A stretch of 13,927 nucleotides of DNA from contig CAIXQV010000413.1 of NCBI GenBank assembly GCA_903921605.1, positions 1-13,927 on the forward strand, given 5' to 3'. The position numbers and the translations under genes are program-made. Positions 1 through 7,448 of the stretch are shown in pieces; position 1 is the first letter of the stretch; every line of letters starts with the position of its first letter. The stretch is from an uncultured Planctomycetaceae bacterium. Its GTDB lineage: Bacteria; Planctomycetota; Planctomycetia; Planctomycetales; Planctomycetaceae. The notes beneath the pieces were generated by a model that worked only from the letters and a program-made list of their open reading frames with translations, made no database searches and was not told the DNA's origin.

Positions 1-75
1 CTATGTCTGGCGAAACTATGTCTGGCGAAACTATGTCTGGCGAAACTATGTCTGGCGAAACTATGTCTGGCGAAC
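1..75. repeat. 15-bp tandem repeat array, five units, cut by window edge
   Basis: Four perfect copies of CTATGTCTGGCGAAA are followed by a fifth with one change, its last base being C instead of A. The array begins at base 1, so it may extend beyond the window. It ends 15 bases after the stop codon of flhB. Because the unit length is divisible by three it gives an open pentapeptide repeat (MSGET) on the plus strand, but nothing else supports a gene there. The unit does not fold into a hairpin on one strand, so it does not look like an intrinsic terminator. I recognise no insertion sequence or CRISPR structure: there are no spacers between units. Confidence 0.95.
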
Positions 76-90
76 CCGTCAAAGCTTCGT

Positions 91-1152
91 CTACGCGGCC
101 TGTTTCGTTTTGTAGATCTGAGCAAGGATCTCCGCGATGGCACGGAAGAAGTCGAAAGGAATCTCCTGACCGACATCGACCGATTTGAACAACGCACGAG
201 CCAGAGGTTTTCGCTCCAGCACAGGAATGTTGTTCTCTTTCGCAATCCGGACAATATTCTTCGCAAAGACTCCCGCCCCTTTGGCAACAACACGAGGAGC
301 CTTCATCTGACCGGGCTCGTACTGAATCGCGATCGCAAGGTGCGTCGGATTTGTCAGAATCACAGTGGCTTTTGGAACATCCCGGACTGACTGGCGTCGC
401 CGAGCTTCTCGCTGCTTCCTTCGGATCGCCGCCTTGAGATGCGGGTCGCCGGAGTCATCCTTCTGTTCCTGTTTGATTTCTTCACGAGACATCATCAGCT
501 TTTGTTCGTTGCGAAACCATTTGACCAGGTAGTCGATCAACGCCAGCCCGAGAGCAACTCCGGCCATTGCGATACAAACATAGAGCCCCAGTCTCCAGGC
601 AGATGCGGTAAGCGACGCAACCGACCCATGATTCTGTACAGAGAACTCCGCACGTTTGATCCAGAGGCAGATGACAGAAATGCAAAGCAGAAGCGTGACT
701 TTTGCAACGTTCATCAAGCCGGCAATGCCGGATTCCATAGAGACGATTTTCGAGAAACCGTTCTCCGGCAGCAACCGCTCCCACTTGATCTCCAGGGCCT
801 GAAACGAAAAATGAAAGCCGACCTGAGCGAAACCGAATGCGATACCAATCACCATGATGCCGGGAACAAGGAAGCCGCAGATCGCCACCAGTTCATTCGT
901 CATCCAATGAGCGCTCTCGGAGACGTGATGCACGCCCCAGGCTTCGGAGGGAACTTCGACAAACCAGCGACGAAATCCTTCCATAAGTCGCACCGCGATG
1001 GTGGAACCGGACCACAGCAGTACGAGACAACCGGCCAGCAGCGCGATGGATGCAGTCAGGTCAGGACTGAAAACAACCTGCCCCTCTTCACGTGCTTCTT
1101 CGCGACGCTTTGGTGTTGGGGCTTCTGTCCCTGTATTCTCCGGACCTGCCAT
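91..1152 (-). CDS. flhB: FlhB, flagellar export gate and substrate-specificity switch protein
   Basis: FlhB sits in the inner membrane beside the FliP/Q/R gate and switches export from rod/hook to filament substrates. The 353-residue product is close to the usual family length. It begins with the family's basic and acidic N-terminus (PTPKRREEAREEGQV, about 13-27), followed by four hydrophobic segments (roughly 33-55, 88-112, 140-165, 185-210) and a charged linker with SREEIKQEQKDDSGDP near 222-237. The autocleavage motif NPTH lies at residues 268-271 and is intact, followed by the conserved cytoplasmic tail (KGAGVFAKNIVRIAKE, then ERKPLARALF). The ATG directly abuts the fliR stop (TAAATG), and AGGAG lies about 10 bases upstream, so the start is secure. 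It is the last gene of the operon; the next thing downstream is a tandem repeat. FlhA is not in the window. Confidence 0.97.
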   Translation of the reverse strand: MAGPENTGTEAPTPKRREEAREEGQVVFSPDLTASIALLAGCLVLLWSGSTIAVRLMEGFRRWFVEVPSEAWGVHHVSESAHWMTNELVAICGFLVPGIMVIGIAFGFAQVGFHFSFQALEIKWERLLPENGFSKIVSMESGIAGLMNVAKVTLLLCISVICLWIKRAEFSVQNHGSVASLTASAWRLGLYVCIAMAGVALGLALIDYLVKWFRNEQKLMMSREEIKQEQKDDSGDPHLKAAIRRKQREARRRQSVRDVPKATVILTNPTHLAIAIQYEPGQMKAPRVVAKGAGVFAKNIVRIAKENNIPVLERKPLARALFKSVDVGQEIPFDFFRAIAEILAQIYKTKQAA

Positions 1153-1926
1153 TTATGTAGACTCCTGTCCGACAAAAAGGAGCAGCCCCTGGACGGCTCC
1201 GCAGATATCCGGGAAGAACAAAATTAAACCGCCGATGCCGGCTACCAGACGCATCGTCATGCCGTACGACATAAAGTTAAACTGCGGAGCAGTTCGCATG
1301 GTGATCAGGACAGTCAGTGAGACAACAAACAGCAGCACGCCCACCGGACCAATGATTACAAAGCCCTGATCAACGGATTGTGTCACGCTCCACAGGACGG
1401 TCTCCCACGAAGGCATCTCCCAGCCGGATGCTGCCGGACGAACGACAAACGAGCGACCAATCATCCAGAACATGATGTGATGCAGATCCATTACGAAGAA
1501 CAGCAGCACCGCAATGGCCTCCAGCACCTGCGAGATCACATTGCTGCTTTGCTGATCCATCGGAGACGCAAGGCCCGCCATCGTAAGTCCCATTTCCTGA
1601 GCAACCCACGCCCCCGCAACTCGCACAGGAACGAAACACAGGCTGAATAACCAGGCCAGACCGGCACCAAGAGCGGTTTCGCGGATAACCAGCCACGCAA
1701 GGTGAAGCCAGGCCCCGGCACTGGAGAAATCCCCGGCTGATGATATCGCGATCTGCACGGCGTGTTGCGGGGCGATGACTGCGACCAGTGAGATCGCGAG
1801 TCCGATCTTCACCGTGGCCGGCATTCCCTGGCCATTCAGTGGTGGCAGGAACGCGATGAATGCTCCGACTCGGAAGAGAATGAGCAGGCAGGCGATGATC
1901 TGCGATTCGATGACAGTGATTACCAT
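1153..1926 (-). CDS. fliR: FliR, flagellar export gate membrane protein
   Basis: FliR forms the core export channel of the flagellar type III system with FliP and FliQ. The product is 257 residues, close to the roughly 260 typical of the family. It starts MVITVIESQIIACLLILFRV and continues with PPLNGQGMPATVKIGLAI, a normal FliR N-terminus. Five or six hydrophobic segments follow, with the family-like stretch RETALGAGLAWLFSL near 82-96 and MGLTMAGLASP near 113-123. The reading frame stays open further upstream to 2142, but that extension lies inside fliQ in another frame and looks nothing like FliR. I therefore use the ATG at 1926, whose first base is also the last base of the fliQ stop codon (TAATG), implying translational coupling. 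FliP, its obligate partner, is not in the window. Confidence 0.95.
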   Translation of the reverse strand: MVITVIESQIIACLLILFRVGAFIAFLPPLNGQGMPATVKIGLAISLVAVIAPQHAVQIAISSAGDFSSAGAWLHLAWLVIRETALGAGLAWLFSLCFVPVRVAGAWVAQEMGLTMAGLASPMDQQSSNVISQVLEAIAVLLFFVMDLHHIMFWMIGRSFVVRPAASGWEMPSWETVLWSVTQSVDQGFVIIGPVGVLLFVVSLTVLITMRTAPQFNFMSYGMTMRLVAGIGGLILFFPDICGAVQGLLLFVGQEST

Positions 1927-2195
1927 TATTGAGTCACCAGGATCATGCGTTCCATCATGCGTAACGTAAATGCTGAGGCCTGTTCCAGGGTCCACGGCAG
2001 AGTCAGCAGCATGACGGCACCGACCGCGACGATGCGAGGAGCAAACGATAGAGTTTGTTCCTGTATGCTGGTGACTGTCTGCATCAGGCTGACACCAAGA
2101 CCGACCACAAGACTGACCGCGACAGCAGGCCCCGAAAGCCACATAGAAGTAATCAACAGGTCTTGCCCGATAGCGACGACGTCCAAAGTTTCCAT
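1926..2195 (-). CDS. fliQ: FliQ, flagellar export gate membrane protein
   Basis: FliQ is a two-helix component of the FliP5-FliQ4-FliR1 export gate. The 89-residue product matches the family length exactly. It has a short N-terminus (METLDVVAIGQDLL), a first membrane helix around 16-38 (VAVSLVVGLGVSLMQTVTS), the conserved IQEQTLSFAPRIVAVG loop near 44-59, and a second helix ending near 70. The ATG at 2195 is preceded by GAAGGA eight bases upstream, a reasonable ribosome binding site. It lies 19 bases after the stop of the MotE-like gene and overlaps fliR by one base. In Bacillus-like operons fliQ follows fliP; here fliP is missing from this position. Confidence 0.95.
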   Translation of the reverse strand: METLDVVAIGQDLLITSMWLSGPAVAVSLVVGLGVSLMQTVTSIQEQTLSFAPRIVAVGAVMLLTLPWTLEQASAFTLRMMERMILVTQ

Positions 2196-2214
2196 GGTTC
2201 GGATCCTTCTGTTC

Positions 2215-3405
2215 TTATGGCTTCTTCGCAGACTTTGTTTCTGTGTTTCGAGTACTCATTCGCAGCAGAAACTTGCTGGCCAGAGCTTCATCCTGCAGTG
2301 CATCCATGATGGCTCCGGATTTTCTTTGATCCATCATTCTCAGGATGTCCACGACCAGGTCGGTATTCCCCAGAGTGTCCATTTCGCGGAGATTCTTCGC
2401 CGCAGATTCCGGCGGCATTCCCTCCATCAACTTGGCGACCTCTTTGGGATTCTGGACCAGCGGAGCAGCATTAGGATCCGCACCCGCTTCAGGAATATTG
2501 CGTCCTGTCGTGCTGAGAAATGCCCGCTTATTCTGCTCGAGGAGAACTCGATCGGCTTCCAACTTATTGCGATCCTGAACCACCTGACGTTTGTCGCTGT
2601 CAACACTCTCTTTATCTTTCAGCCAGTTTTCACGGTCGCGTGCCAGCTTCTCGCTATCCTGATTGACTCGCGTCTGTGTGTCGGCAAAAGCTTTTCGATC
2701 GTCTTCCAATGATTTTCGCTTGATCGCCAGCTCATTCTCTGTCTCTGTCAGCTTCAGCTTCTCAGCGTCCAGCGTCTGTCTGGCGAGTTCCAGCTCGGAC
2801 TGTTCTTTCTTCAGCGTGTCTGAGTCGCCACTGAATGACGCTCGTTCGCGAAGCAACGATTCAGACTGAGCAGCAATACGAGCCAGCAATTCTTCCTTCG
2901 CGGCCCGCTGATCACTTGTCTGAGCCAGCAGGTTCTCGACATCCTGCTGAGCAGACGAGAGGTCGGCCAGAACAAGACGCTGCTGAGATTCAATTTCTCG
3001 TAGTGATTCTTCGCGTTTGCGAATCGACTCATCCCGCGATTTCAGGCTCAGGCCCATCCGCACGATTTCTTCAACCGTCATCGGTGTCGAACGAACCGCC
3101 ACCGGCAACTGTTCATCGTGCCCGGTCGAACCGTGATCTTTGACATGCTCGTCAGAGTGGCTGTCGGATCCGTGAACCTCAGCCGTCTGATGCCCGTCTG
3201 TTTCCCCGTGCGAGTCCGCCTCAGTGTCGCCATGACCCTCGACAGGCGTTTCGCCGTGTTCACCAGCTTCAGCGTCTTCCTCGCCCTCCGCATTCTCAGC
3301 GGTCGTTGCAGGCGGAGCGGACTTCTTCATCATGAACATGCCAAGTCCGGCCGTAACGCCAAACATCACTCCGCCGTACAGCAGCATTCCCAGAATCTTC
3401 TTCAT
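2215..3405 (-). CDS. MotE/YlxF-like flagellar protein with long coiled coil
   Basis: I identify this by position and by its C-terminal domain. It lies directly after fliJ, the place of ylxF in Bacillus and related MotE genes elsewhere. Residues about 316-385 (PKEVAKLMEGMPPESAAKNL, then MDTLGNTDLVVDILRMMD and AIMDAL) resemble the MgtE-N-like domain of that family. The 396 residues are organised as a single N-terminal membrane helix (about 4-26); an acidic, histidine-rich stretch (38-98) with nine His between 50 and 96, often as HG; a long heptad-rich coiled coil (about 112-295); and the C-terminal domain. Relatives I know are around 200 residues, so this one is greatly extended. If like MotE, the bulk is periplasmic and may assist the stator or the export gate. 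Its ATG overlaps the fliJ stop by four bases (ATGA). Function is inferred, and the family call is moderately sure. Confidence 0.72.
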   Translation of the reverse strand: MKKILGMLLYGGVMFGVTAGLGMFMMKKSAPPATTAENAEGEEDAEAGEHGETPVEGHGDTEADSHGETDGHQTAEVHGSDSHSDEHVKDHGSTGHDEQLPVAVRSTPMTVEEIVRMGLSLKSRDESIRKREESLREIESQQRLVLADLSSAQQDVENLLAQTSDQRAAKEELLARIAAQSESLLRERASFSGDSDTLKKEQSELELARQTLDAEKLKLTETENELAIKRKSLEDDRKAFADTQTRVNQDSEKLARDRENWLKDKESVDSDKRQVVQDRNKLEADRVLLEQNKRAFLSTTGRNIPEAGADPNAAPLVQNPKEVAKLMEGMPPESAAKNLREMDTLGNTDLVVDILRMMDQRKSGAIMDALQDEALASKFLLRMSTRNTETKSAKKP

Positions 3406-3869
3406 GACTCGCTATCCTGATTGAGTTCCATCTTGCGGTAGTAGGTCTGTACGGCTTGTTCCAGGAGTTGATTCTCTTCGATTCGCATCTGTGCTTTGCG
3501 ATGCTCTGTCAGCTCTCGGTGGATCATCTCTTCCACAATCCTCAGCTCCGCTCTGGCTTCCTTGTGTTCCTGCAGAGCAATCTCCAGTCGATCGTCGGCC
3601 AGTCTAAGTGCTTCGTTGTCCAGTTTGATCTGATGTTTCGCTCGTTCTATCTGACTCGCCATCGATTGCAGAATCGATCCTGTGATGCCCAGCTTCATCC
3701 CTGCAGCTGTTTCTGTTTCAAAACGAGACAGTCTTAGTTCCGCCTCATCCCGTCTTCGTTCGGCCTCAATCCTCTCCGCATTCCTCGCCGCCGCTGCTGC
3801 TCGACAGACATCTTCCTGCTGAGCCCTCAAGCGGCGAACTTTTTCATAGCGGGAAACAAAACGTTTCAT
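3402..3869 (-). CDS. fliJ: FliJ, export ATPase central stalk / general chaperone
   Basis: FliJ is the soluble coiled-coil stalk that inserts into the FliI hexamer and links it to FlhA. The 155-residue product is about the normal length (roughly 147). It starts MKRFVSRYEKVRRLRAQQED, which resembles the family N-terminus, and is otherwise almost entirely charged alpha-helix with two long antiparallel heptad-rich stretches (about 8-60 and 68-145), as in FliJ. Sequence conservation in this family is poor, so gene position between fliI and the MotE-like gene is important evidence. The ATG at 3869 has no clear Shine-Dalgarno sequence; the region just upstream is filled by short tandem repeats (3879-3937). 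It overlaps the downstream gene by four bases. Confidence 0.88.
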   Translation of the reverse strand: MKRFVSRYEKVRRLRAQQEDVCRAAAAARNAERIEAERRRDEAELRLSRFETETAAGMKLGITGSILQSMASQIERAKHQIKLDNEALRLADDRLEIALQEHKEARAELRIVEEMIHRELTEHRKAQMRIEENQLLEQAVQTYYRKMELNQDSES

Positions 3870-3878
3870 GGGAAGGGA

Positions 3879-3913
3879 TTGGTTCTTGGTGCTTGGTTCT
3901 TGGTTCTTGGTTT
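3879..3913. repeat. Heptamer array, five units of TTGGTTC
   Basis: Five consecutive seven-base units read TTGGTTC, TTGGTGC, TTGGTTC, TTGGTTC, TTGGTTT on the plus strand (GAACCAA on the coding strand of the operon). They sit in the only sizeable gap (86 bases) in the fliI-to-flhB half of the flagellar operon, ten bases upstream of the fliJ start codon. They occupy the place where a ribosome binding site would normally be. A second heptamer array follows three bases further on. Confidence 0.95.
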
Positions 3914-3916
3914 CAG

Positions 3917-3937
3917 ATCTAAAATCTAAAATCTAAA
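3917..3937. repeat. Heptamer array, three units of ATCTAAA
   Basis: Three perfect consecutive copies of ATCTAAA (plus strand) lie in the fliI-fliJ gap, separated by three bases from the TTGGTTC array. The two arrays share the seven-base period but not the sequence. The remaining bases of the gap up to the fliI stop codon (3938-3955) are pyrimidine-rich on the plus strand and show no other signal. Confidence 0.93.
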
Positions 3938-3955
3938 ATTACTCTCCCCTCGCCC

Positions 3956-5275
3956 CTACCATGGCCAGGCATCAGCCAAAGCTTTGAGTTGTTTCTGAGT
4001 GTCTTCCCAGTTCGATTTTCGATTCACTGTTTGCTGCAGAAATTTCTTTGCTTCAGGCATAATCTGAACCGCTCGATCAACCTGCTTTGATGTCCCGGCT
4101 TTGTATGCTCCGATCTGAATCAGATCTGCGATGTCGGCATGAGTCGCCAACAGAGATCGCAGCTTCTGAGCATTCTTCTGGTGTTCGTCAGAAGTGACTT
4201 CCCGGAAAACTCGACTGACACTTGGCAGCACATCCACAGCCGGAAAATGTCCGGTCGCGGCAATTTTCCGACTCAGAATAATGTGCCCGTCCAGAATTCC
4301 GCGAGCTGCGTCCGTGATGGGTTCATCCATATCATCGCCGTCAACCAACACGGTGATCAGCCCTGTGATGGCTCCTTTTGGACCGCAGCCCAGACGCTCC
4401 AGAACGCTGGCCAGCAAGGACTGCACGGACGGTGGATAACCTCGAGATCCCGGTGGTTCTCCCAGCAGCAAACCAAGTTCTCGCTGAGCAATCGCCAGAC
4501 GCGTCAGGCTGTCAAGAAAGAACAACACATGCTTTCCCTGATCACGAAATTCCTCTGCAATTGTCGCTGCGGTCAGGACGGCCTTGATTCGCATGAGTGG
4601 AGTCTGATCGGACGTCGCGACAACGACCACAGAGCGAGCAAGGCCTTCTTCGCCCAGACAGTCTTCGATGAACGGCAGCACTTCGCGACCACGTTCGCCG
4701 ACCAGTGCGATGACGTTCACATCGGCTTCCGCGTTCTTGGCGATTTCTCCCAGCAGAGTACTCTTGCCAACACCGCTGCCCGCGAATAACCCCACACGTT
4801 GACCTCGGCCAATCGTCAGCAACCCATCAATCACGCGCTGGCCGGTGACTAACGGTTGAGTAATCCGGCTGCGTTGCATTGCGTCGGGAACAGTCGCCGT
4901 CTCTGGTCGCCAGCGACGAACTCGCAACGGACCACGATGATCAATCGGGCGACCTATGCCGTCGATAACTCGAGTCAGCAAACCGGAACCGACGGGCACA
5001 GATCGACTGCGACCATGACCAATAATCTCCAGCCCCGGCTGCAAACCAGCGGTGCTGTCGAAGCACATCAACTGCGATTCCGTGGTGTCAAATCCAACCA
5101 CTTCCGCGATGACCTGCTCGCCCGTTGGCAGTCCAACCGAACAGGACTCTCCGACGAACGCAGGCATATCGGCCCGCAACAATCCTCGAACACTACGCAG
5201 TTTCCCGACGTTCCGGAAAGCGCTGCAGTGTCCGGGAAGCTGAGCCATCTCCTCGACGTTCAACCTGAGAGTCAT
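3956..5275 (-). CDS. fliI: FliI, flagellum-specific export ATPase
   Basis: FliI is the hexameric ATPase, related to F1-beta, that helps unfold and deliver export substrates. Numbered from the ATG at 5275 the product has 439 residues (family about 440-457). The Walker A loop GSGVGKST is at 166-173, the catalytic glutamate is in GERGREV (E194), and Walker B VLFFLDS is at 250-256. The family region DDMDEPITDAARGILDGHI lies at about 314-332. The frame stays open upstream to 5434 in-frame with fliH, but the first residues resembling FliI are MTLRLNVEEMAQLPGH, matching the usual spacing to the GKLRSVRG segment. GGAG lies seven bases before this ATG. A second ATG at 5248 is possible but has GAGGAG directly touching it. 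The chosen start gives an 83-base overlap with fliH. Confidence 0.95.
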   Translation of the reverse strand: MTLRLNVEEMAQLPGHCSAFRNVGKLRSVRGLLRADMPAFVGESCSVGLPTGEQVIAEVVGFDTTESQLMCFDSTAGLQPGLEIIGHGRSRSVPVGSGLLTRVIDGIGRPIDHRGPLRVRRWRPETATVPDAMQRSRITQPLVTGQRVIDGLLTIGRGQRVGLFAGSGVGKSTLLGEIAKNAEADVNVIALVGERGREVLPFIEDCLGEEGLARSVVVVATSDQTPLMRIKAVLTAATIAEEFRDQGKHVLFFLDSLTRLAIAQRELGLLLGEPPGSRGYPPSVQSLLASVLERLGCGPKGAITGLITVLVDGDDMDEPITDAARGILDGHIILSRKIAATGHFPAVDVLPSVSRVFREVTSDEHQKNAQKLRSLLATHADIADLIQIGAYKAGTSKQVDRAVQIMPEAKKFLQQTVNRKSNWEDTQKQLKALADAWPW

Positions 5276-6101
5276 CCAGTTTCTCCATCCATGAGCGACG
5301 GATGAGCTCCAGTCGCGATTCGATATCCGACAAAACAATCCGACGACCCGACTCAACGCGGCATGAACCACGAGAAAGCGCTGGGTCATCGAAGCACGAA
5401 ACATTTTCCAACATCCTGCGGCCAGCAGGATCACGCATCAGGTTCTTTAACAATTCATGATCAGCCGGGTTCAACCGTACTCGCACAGGCTGGTCGATTT
5501 CCATCTGATGCAACGCTTTGCGAATCAAGTCGTCGACCGCGAACTCGCCTCGATCGATTGCGACACCCGTTAGCCATGAAGTTGCCGCCGTTGCCAGTTC
5601 CACAGCGACTTCCTGCATCTCGTGCAAAGACTGACGACGCTGATCCTGGAGTTCCATCACGAGCTCTGCGGTGTTGGCCAACATCTGCCGAAGCTCAGTC
5701 AGTTCTTCCTCTGACACGCCCCCAAGTCCGACTTCCTCCGGAGTAACAACTTCGTGAGTCGCTCCCGACAGCACCGGGACCGCGTTGGAGAACGCCAGCG
5801 GCGTCATGACTCGCCCGGTCGGATCAGTAATGACCGATGCCACAGAAGTGGGCAGATGACTTGCGACGGCTTCGTGACTCGACGCATCGACTTCAGCCGC
5901 ATTGGTTTCGGCAGGTTGAGTCCCAGCAAGGGATTCGGATGAAGGCTGACCGGATCCGTCTGCTTCGGACGTCCGTGTCAGATGCTGCTCTCGCTCTGTC
6001 AGTTCAGACTCATCTCCGCGCGCAAAGTCGATCGTAATCGTCTGGTCTCCGACAACCAGCGATCGAGGTGAGCGTTTGAAAGTGATCTGTAGTGAGTTCA
6101 T
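5193..6101 (-). CDS. fliH: FliH-like regulator of the export ATPase
   Basis: FliH dimers hold FliI in check and tether the ATPase to the switch complex. The assignment rests on position between fliG and fliI and on the C-terminal half. A charged helix (about 130-165) leads into a segment with VELATAATSWLTG, VDDLIRKALHQM, VRVRLNPADHELL and CFDDPALSRGSCRVESG (about 166-252), which matches the FliH/YscL C-terminal pattern. The N-terminal 30 residues (LQITFKRSPRSLVVG) are followed by an acidic, Ser/Ala/Thr-rich low-complexity stretch (30-125). At 302 residues it is longer than the E. coli protein (about 235). I chose the ATG at 6101; a TTG two codons upstream is less likely. No good Shine-Dalgarno is seen. 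The last 28 codons overlap fliI in another frame and may be a non-conserved tail. Confidence 0.85.
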   Translation of the reverse strand: MNSLQITFKRSPRSLVVGDQTITIDFARGDESELTEREQHLTRTSEADGSGQPSSESLAGTQPAETNAAEVDASSHEAVASHLPTSVASVITDPTGRVMTPLAFSNAVPVLSGATHEVVTPEEVGLGGVSEEELTELRQMLANTAELVMELQDQRRQSLHEMQEVAVELATAATSWLTGVAIDRGEFAVDDLIRKALHQMEIDQPVRVRLNPADHELLKNLMRDPAGRRMLENVSCFDDPALSRGSCRVESGRRIVLSDIESRLELIRRSWMEKLDDSQVERRGDGSASRTLQRFPERRETA

Positions 6102-6162
6102 GAGCAAAGCGATTTACGAGAGCGTAGTCCGGTGTTTGAAAACATACGAAAACCGTGAATGA

Positions 6163-7374
6163 TCAGGATTCGCTTTCCATATCAATCTTGGCAATGACTT
6201 CGGCGATGGCATCACGAGCCTGCTGGATTCGTGTCTCAGACACGTTGGTCATAAACTGCATTTCTTCCTCGATCGTCTGACGTGCTCGTTTTGAAAGGTT
6301 CGCGAAGATCGCATCTTTAACACTTTCATCTGCACCAAAGAGAGCCGTGGTCAGATTTGTGCTGTCAACTTCGCCAAGAACTCGCTGAACCACAGCCTTG
6401 TTAAGAGCCGTGATGTCATCGAATCGGTAGATGCGAGTCAGCAGTGACTTCGCCAGATCCGGATCCTGCTCCTCAATCGCGGCCAACATATTGCGTCGCC
6501 CGGCTTTCGGAACACTGCGAAGCACCTCGGCGACTCGATCGGCATGATTTCTGGTGTCCGGCGGTTCTGCGGAGAATTGACGGGCCCGCAGGAACGTCGC
6601 GCGAGCAATCCGGTCGACCAGAATCGCAGGAGCATGTTGCTCCTTTGTCAATTCCTTCATGACGAGCTTCTGATATTCCGCCTTCAGCAGGTTCAGAATA
6701 TCGCCGGTCAGTTTGGCTGGCAGATTGCTGAGCAGCATGGCGGTTGTCCGTGACTGTTCGGATCCCAGTGCCTGAGCAATCTGATGAACGCTGAGTGTTT
6801 CCAGATCCTTGAGCGGATCATCTGACATCGGGATAGTTTGCGTGGCAGCCATAGAGTCCTCTAAATCTGATCCATGCTCCGCGTTGGCCTGCTCCGCATT
6901 CTGCTCGGCTGCGGAATTCGTCTCGGCCTGCAGAGCAAGCAAAGCCTTCTGCTCGGCCGCCAAAGCTTCTTCGCTCAACGTTGGCGGTTCGGTCATCGAT
7001 TCCACTGCTGATCCCAGAGCGTTGGCGGCTTCTCCCGTCGAACCAGCACCTGTGGCTCCGCCAGCTCCAGCACTGCTGCCGGCTCCAGCAGAGTAAGCAG
7101 AGGTCGCAGAGTCGATCGCGATCGAAGCAGTCGGTTCTTCAACCGGCGGTGCAACAGGCTCGGGAGGTTTCGATTTCAACGCAAACTGGAAAAAGCACTC
7201 GAACTCATCCAGAACTTCGCGTTGGCGACTAATCGTAGAACGATGTGGCGTATCGGCTTTCAAACCGGCCCGCAGTTTCTGCGCTCGCTCAGGCTGTAGT
7301 CGCTCCAGGACCGCCTCGGCGACTTCATCGCCAAGCAGTTGCAGCAGTTCCAAAGTCTGTCGTTCGCGGTCCAT
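6163..7374 (-). CDS. fliG: FliG, flagellar motor switch protein with long interdomain linker
   Basis: FliG couples the MS ring to the stator and forms the rotor's torque surface. From the ATG at 7374 the product has 403 residues, against about 331-345 for typical FliG. Residues 1-68 look like FliG-N (LELLQLLGDEVAEAVLERL), which binds FliF. Residues about 69-185 are a Pro/Ala/Gly/Glu-rich low-complexity linker. About 190-270 look like the middle domain and 275-400 like the C-terminal domain (VVQRVLGEVDSTNL, ALFGADESVKDAIFANLSKR). In the middle domain the FliM-binding EHPQ motif appears as EQSR (near 206-209, in SEQSRTTAMLLSNL). A TTG start ten codons earlier (7404) is possible but has no ribosome binding site. 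The gene follows fliF by 74 bases. Confidence 0.92.
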   Translation of the reverse strand: MDRERQTLELLQLLGDEVAEAVLERLQPERAQKLRAGLKADTPHRSTISRQREVLDEFECFFQFALKSKPPEPVAPPVEEPTASIAIDSATSAYSAGAGSSAGAGGATGAGSTGEAANALGSAVESMTEPPTLSEEALAAEQKALLALQAETNSAAEQNAEQANAEHGSDLEDSMAATQTIPMSDDPLKDLETLSVHQIAQALGSEQSRTTAMLLSNLPAKLTGDILNLLKAEYQKLVMKELTKEQHAPAILVDRIARATFLRARQFSAEPPDTRNHADRVAEVLRSVPKAGRRNMLAAIEEQDPDLAKSLLTRIYRFDDITALNKAVVQRVLGEVDSTNLTTALFGADESVKDAIFANLSKRARQTIEEEMQFMTNVSETRIQQARDAIAEVIAKIDMESES

Positions 7375-7448
7375 TGTCCATCCGTGGACTTGGGGATTGA
7401 TCAAATTATCATTTGTTCAGGCTGATCAGTTCAGATCGACTCTGGGCC

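Noticed and set aside
1..75. CRISPR array
   Set aside because: The units are directly contiguous with no spacers, and no cas genes are present.
3..188. Possible MSGET pentapeptide-repeat peptide encoded by the tandem array
   Set aside because: A 15-base repeat is open in any frame free of stops; downstream of the repeat it runs into the opposite strand of flhB, and no ribosome binding site is seen.
439..1227. Long plus-strand open frame of 262 codons
   Set aside because: It lies opposite flhB and fliR, which are clearly recognised; its product has no recognisable family features and no ribosome binding site.
1927..2142. N-terminal extension of FliR
   Set aside because: It lies within fliQ in another frame and does not resemble FliR; the ATG at 1926 gives the standard family N-terminus.
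1945..2712. Plus-strand open frame of 255 codons opposite fliQ and the MotE-like gene
   Set aside because: A shadow of the real minus-strand genes; composition is not protein-like and there is no promoter or ribosome binding site.
4139..4789. Plus-strand open frame of 216 codons opposite fliI
   Set aside because: It covers the Walker A and B region of fliI on the other strand; conservation of FliI explains the open frame.
7375..7448. GTCCA/TGGAC hairpin in the fliF-fliG gap as a terminator
   Set aside because: The stem is only five base pairs with no T run, and fliG through flhB must be expressed; it is probably chance.
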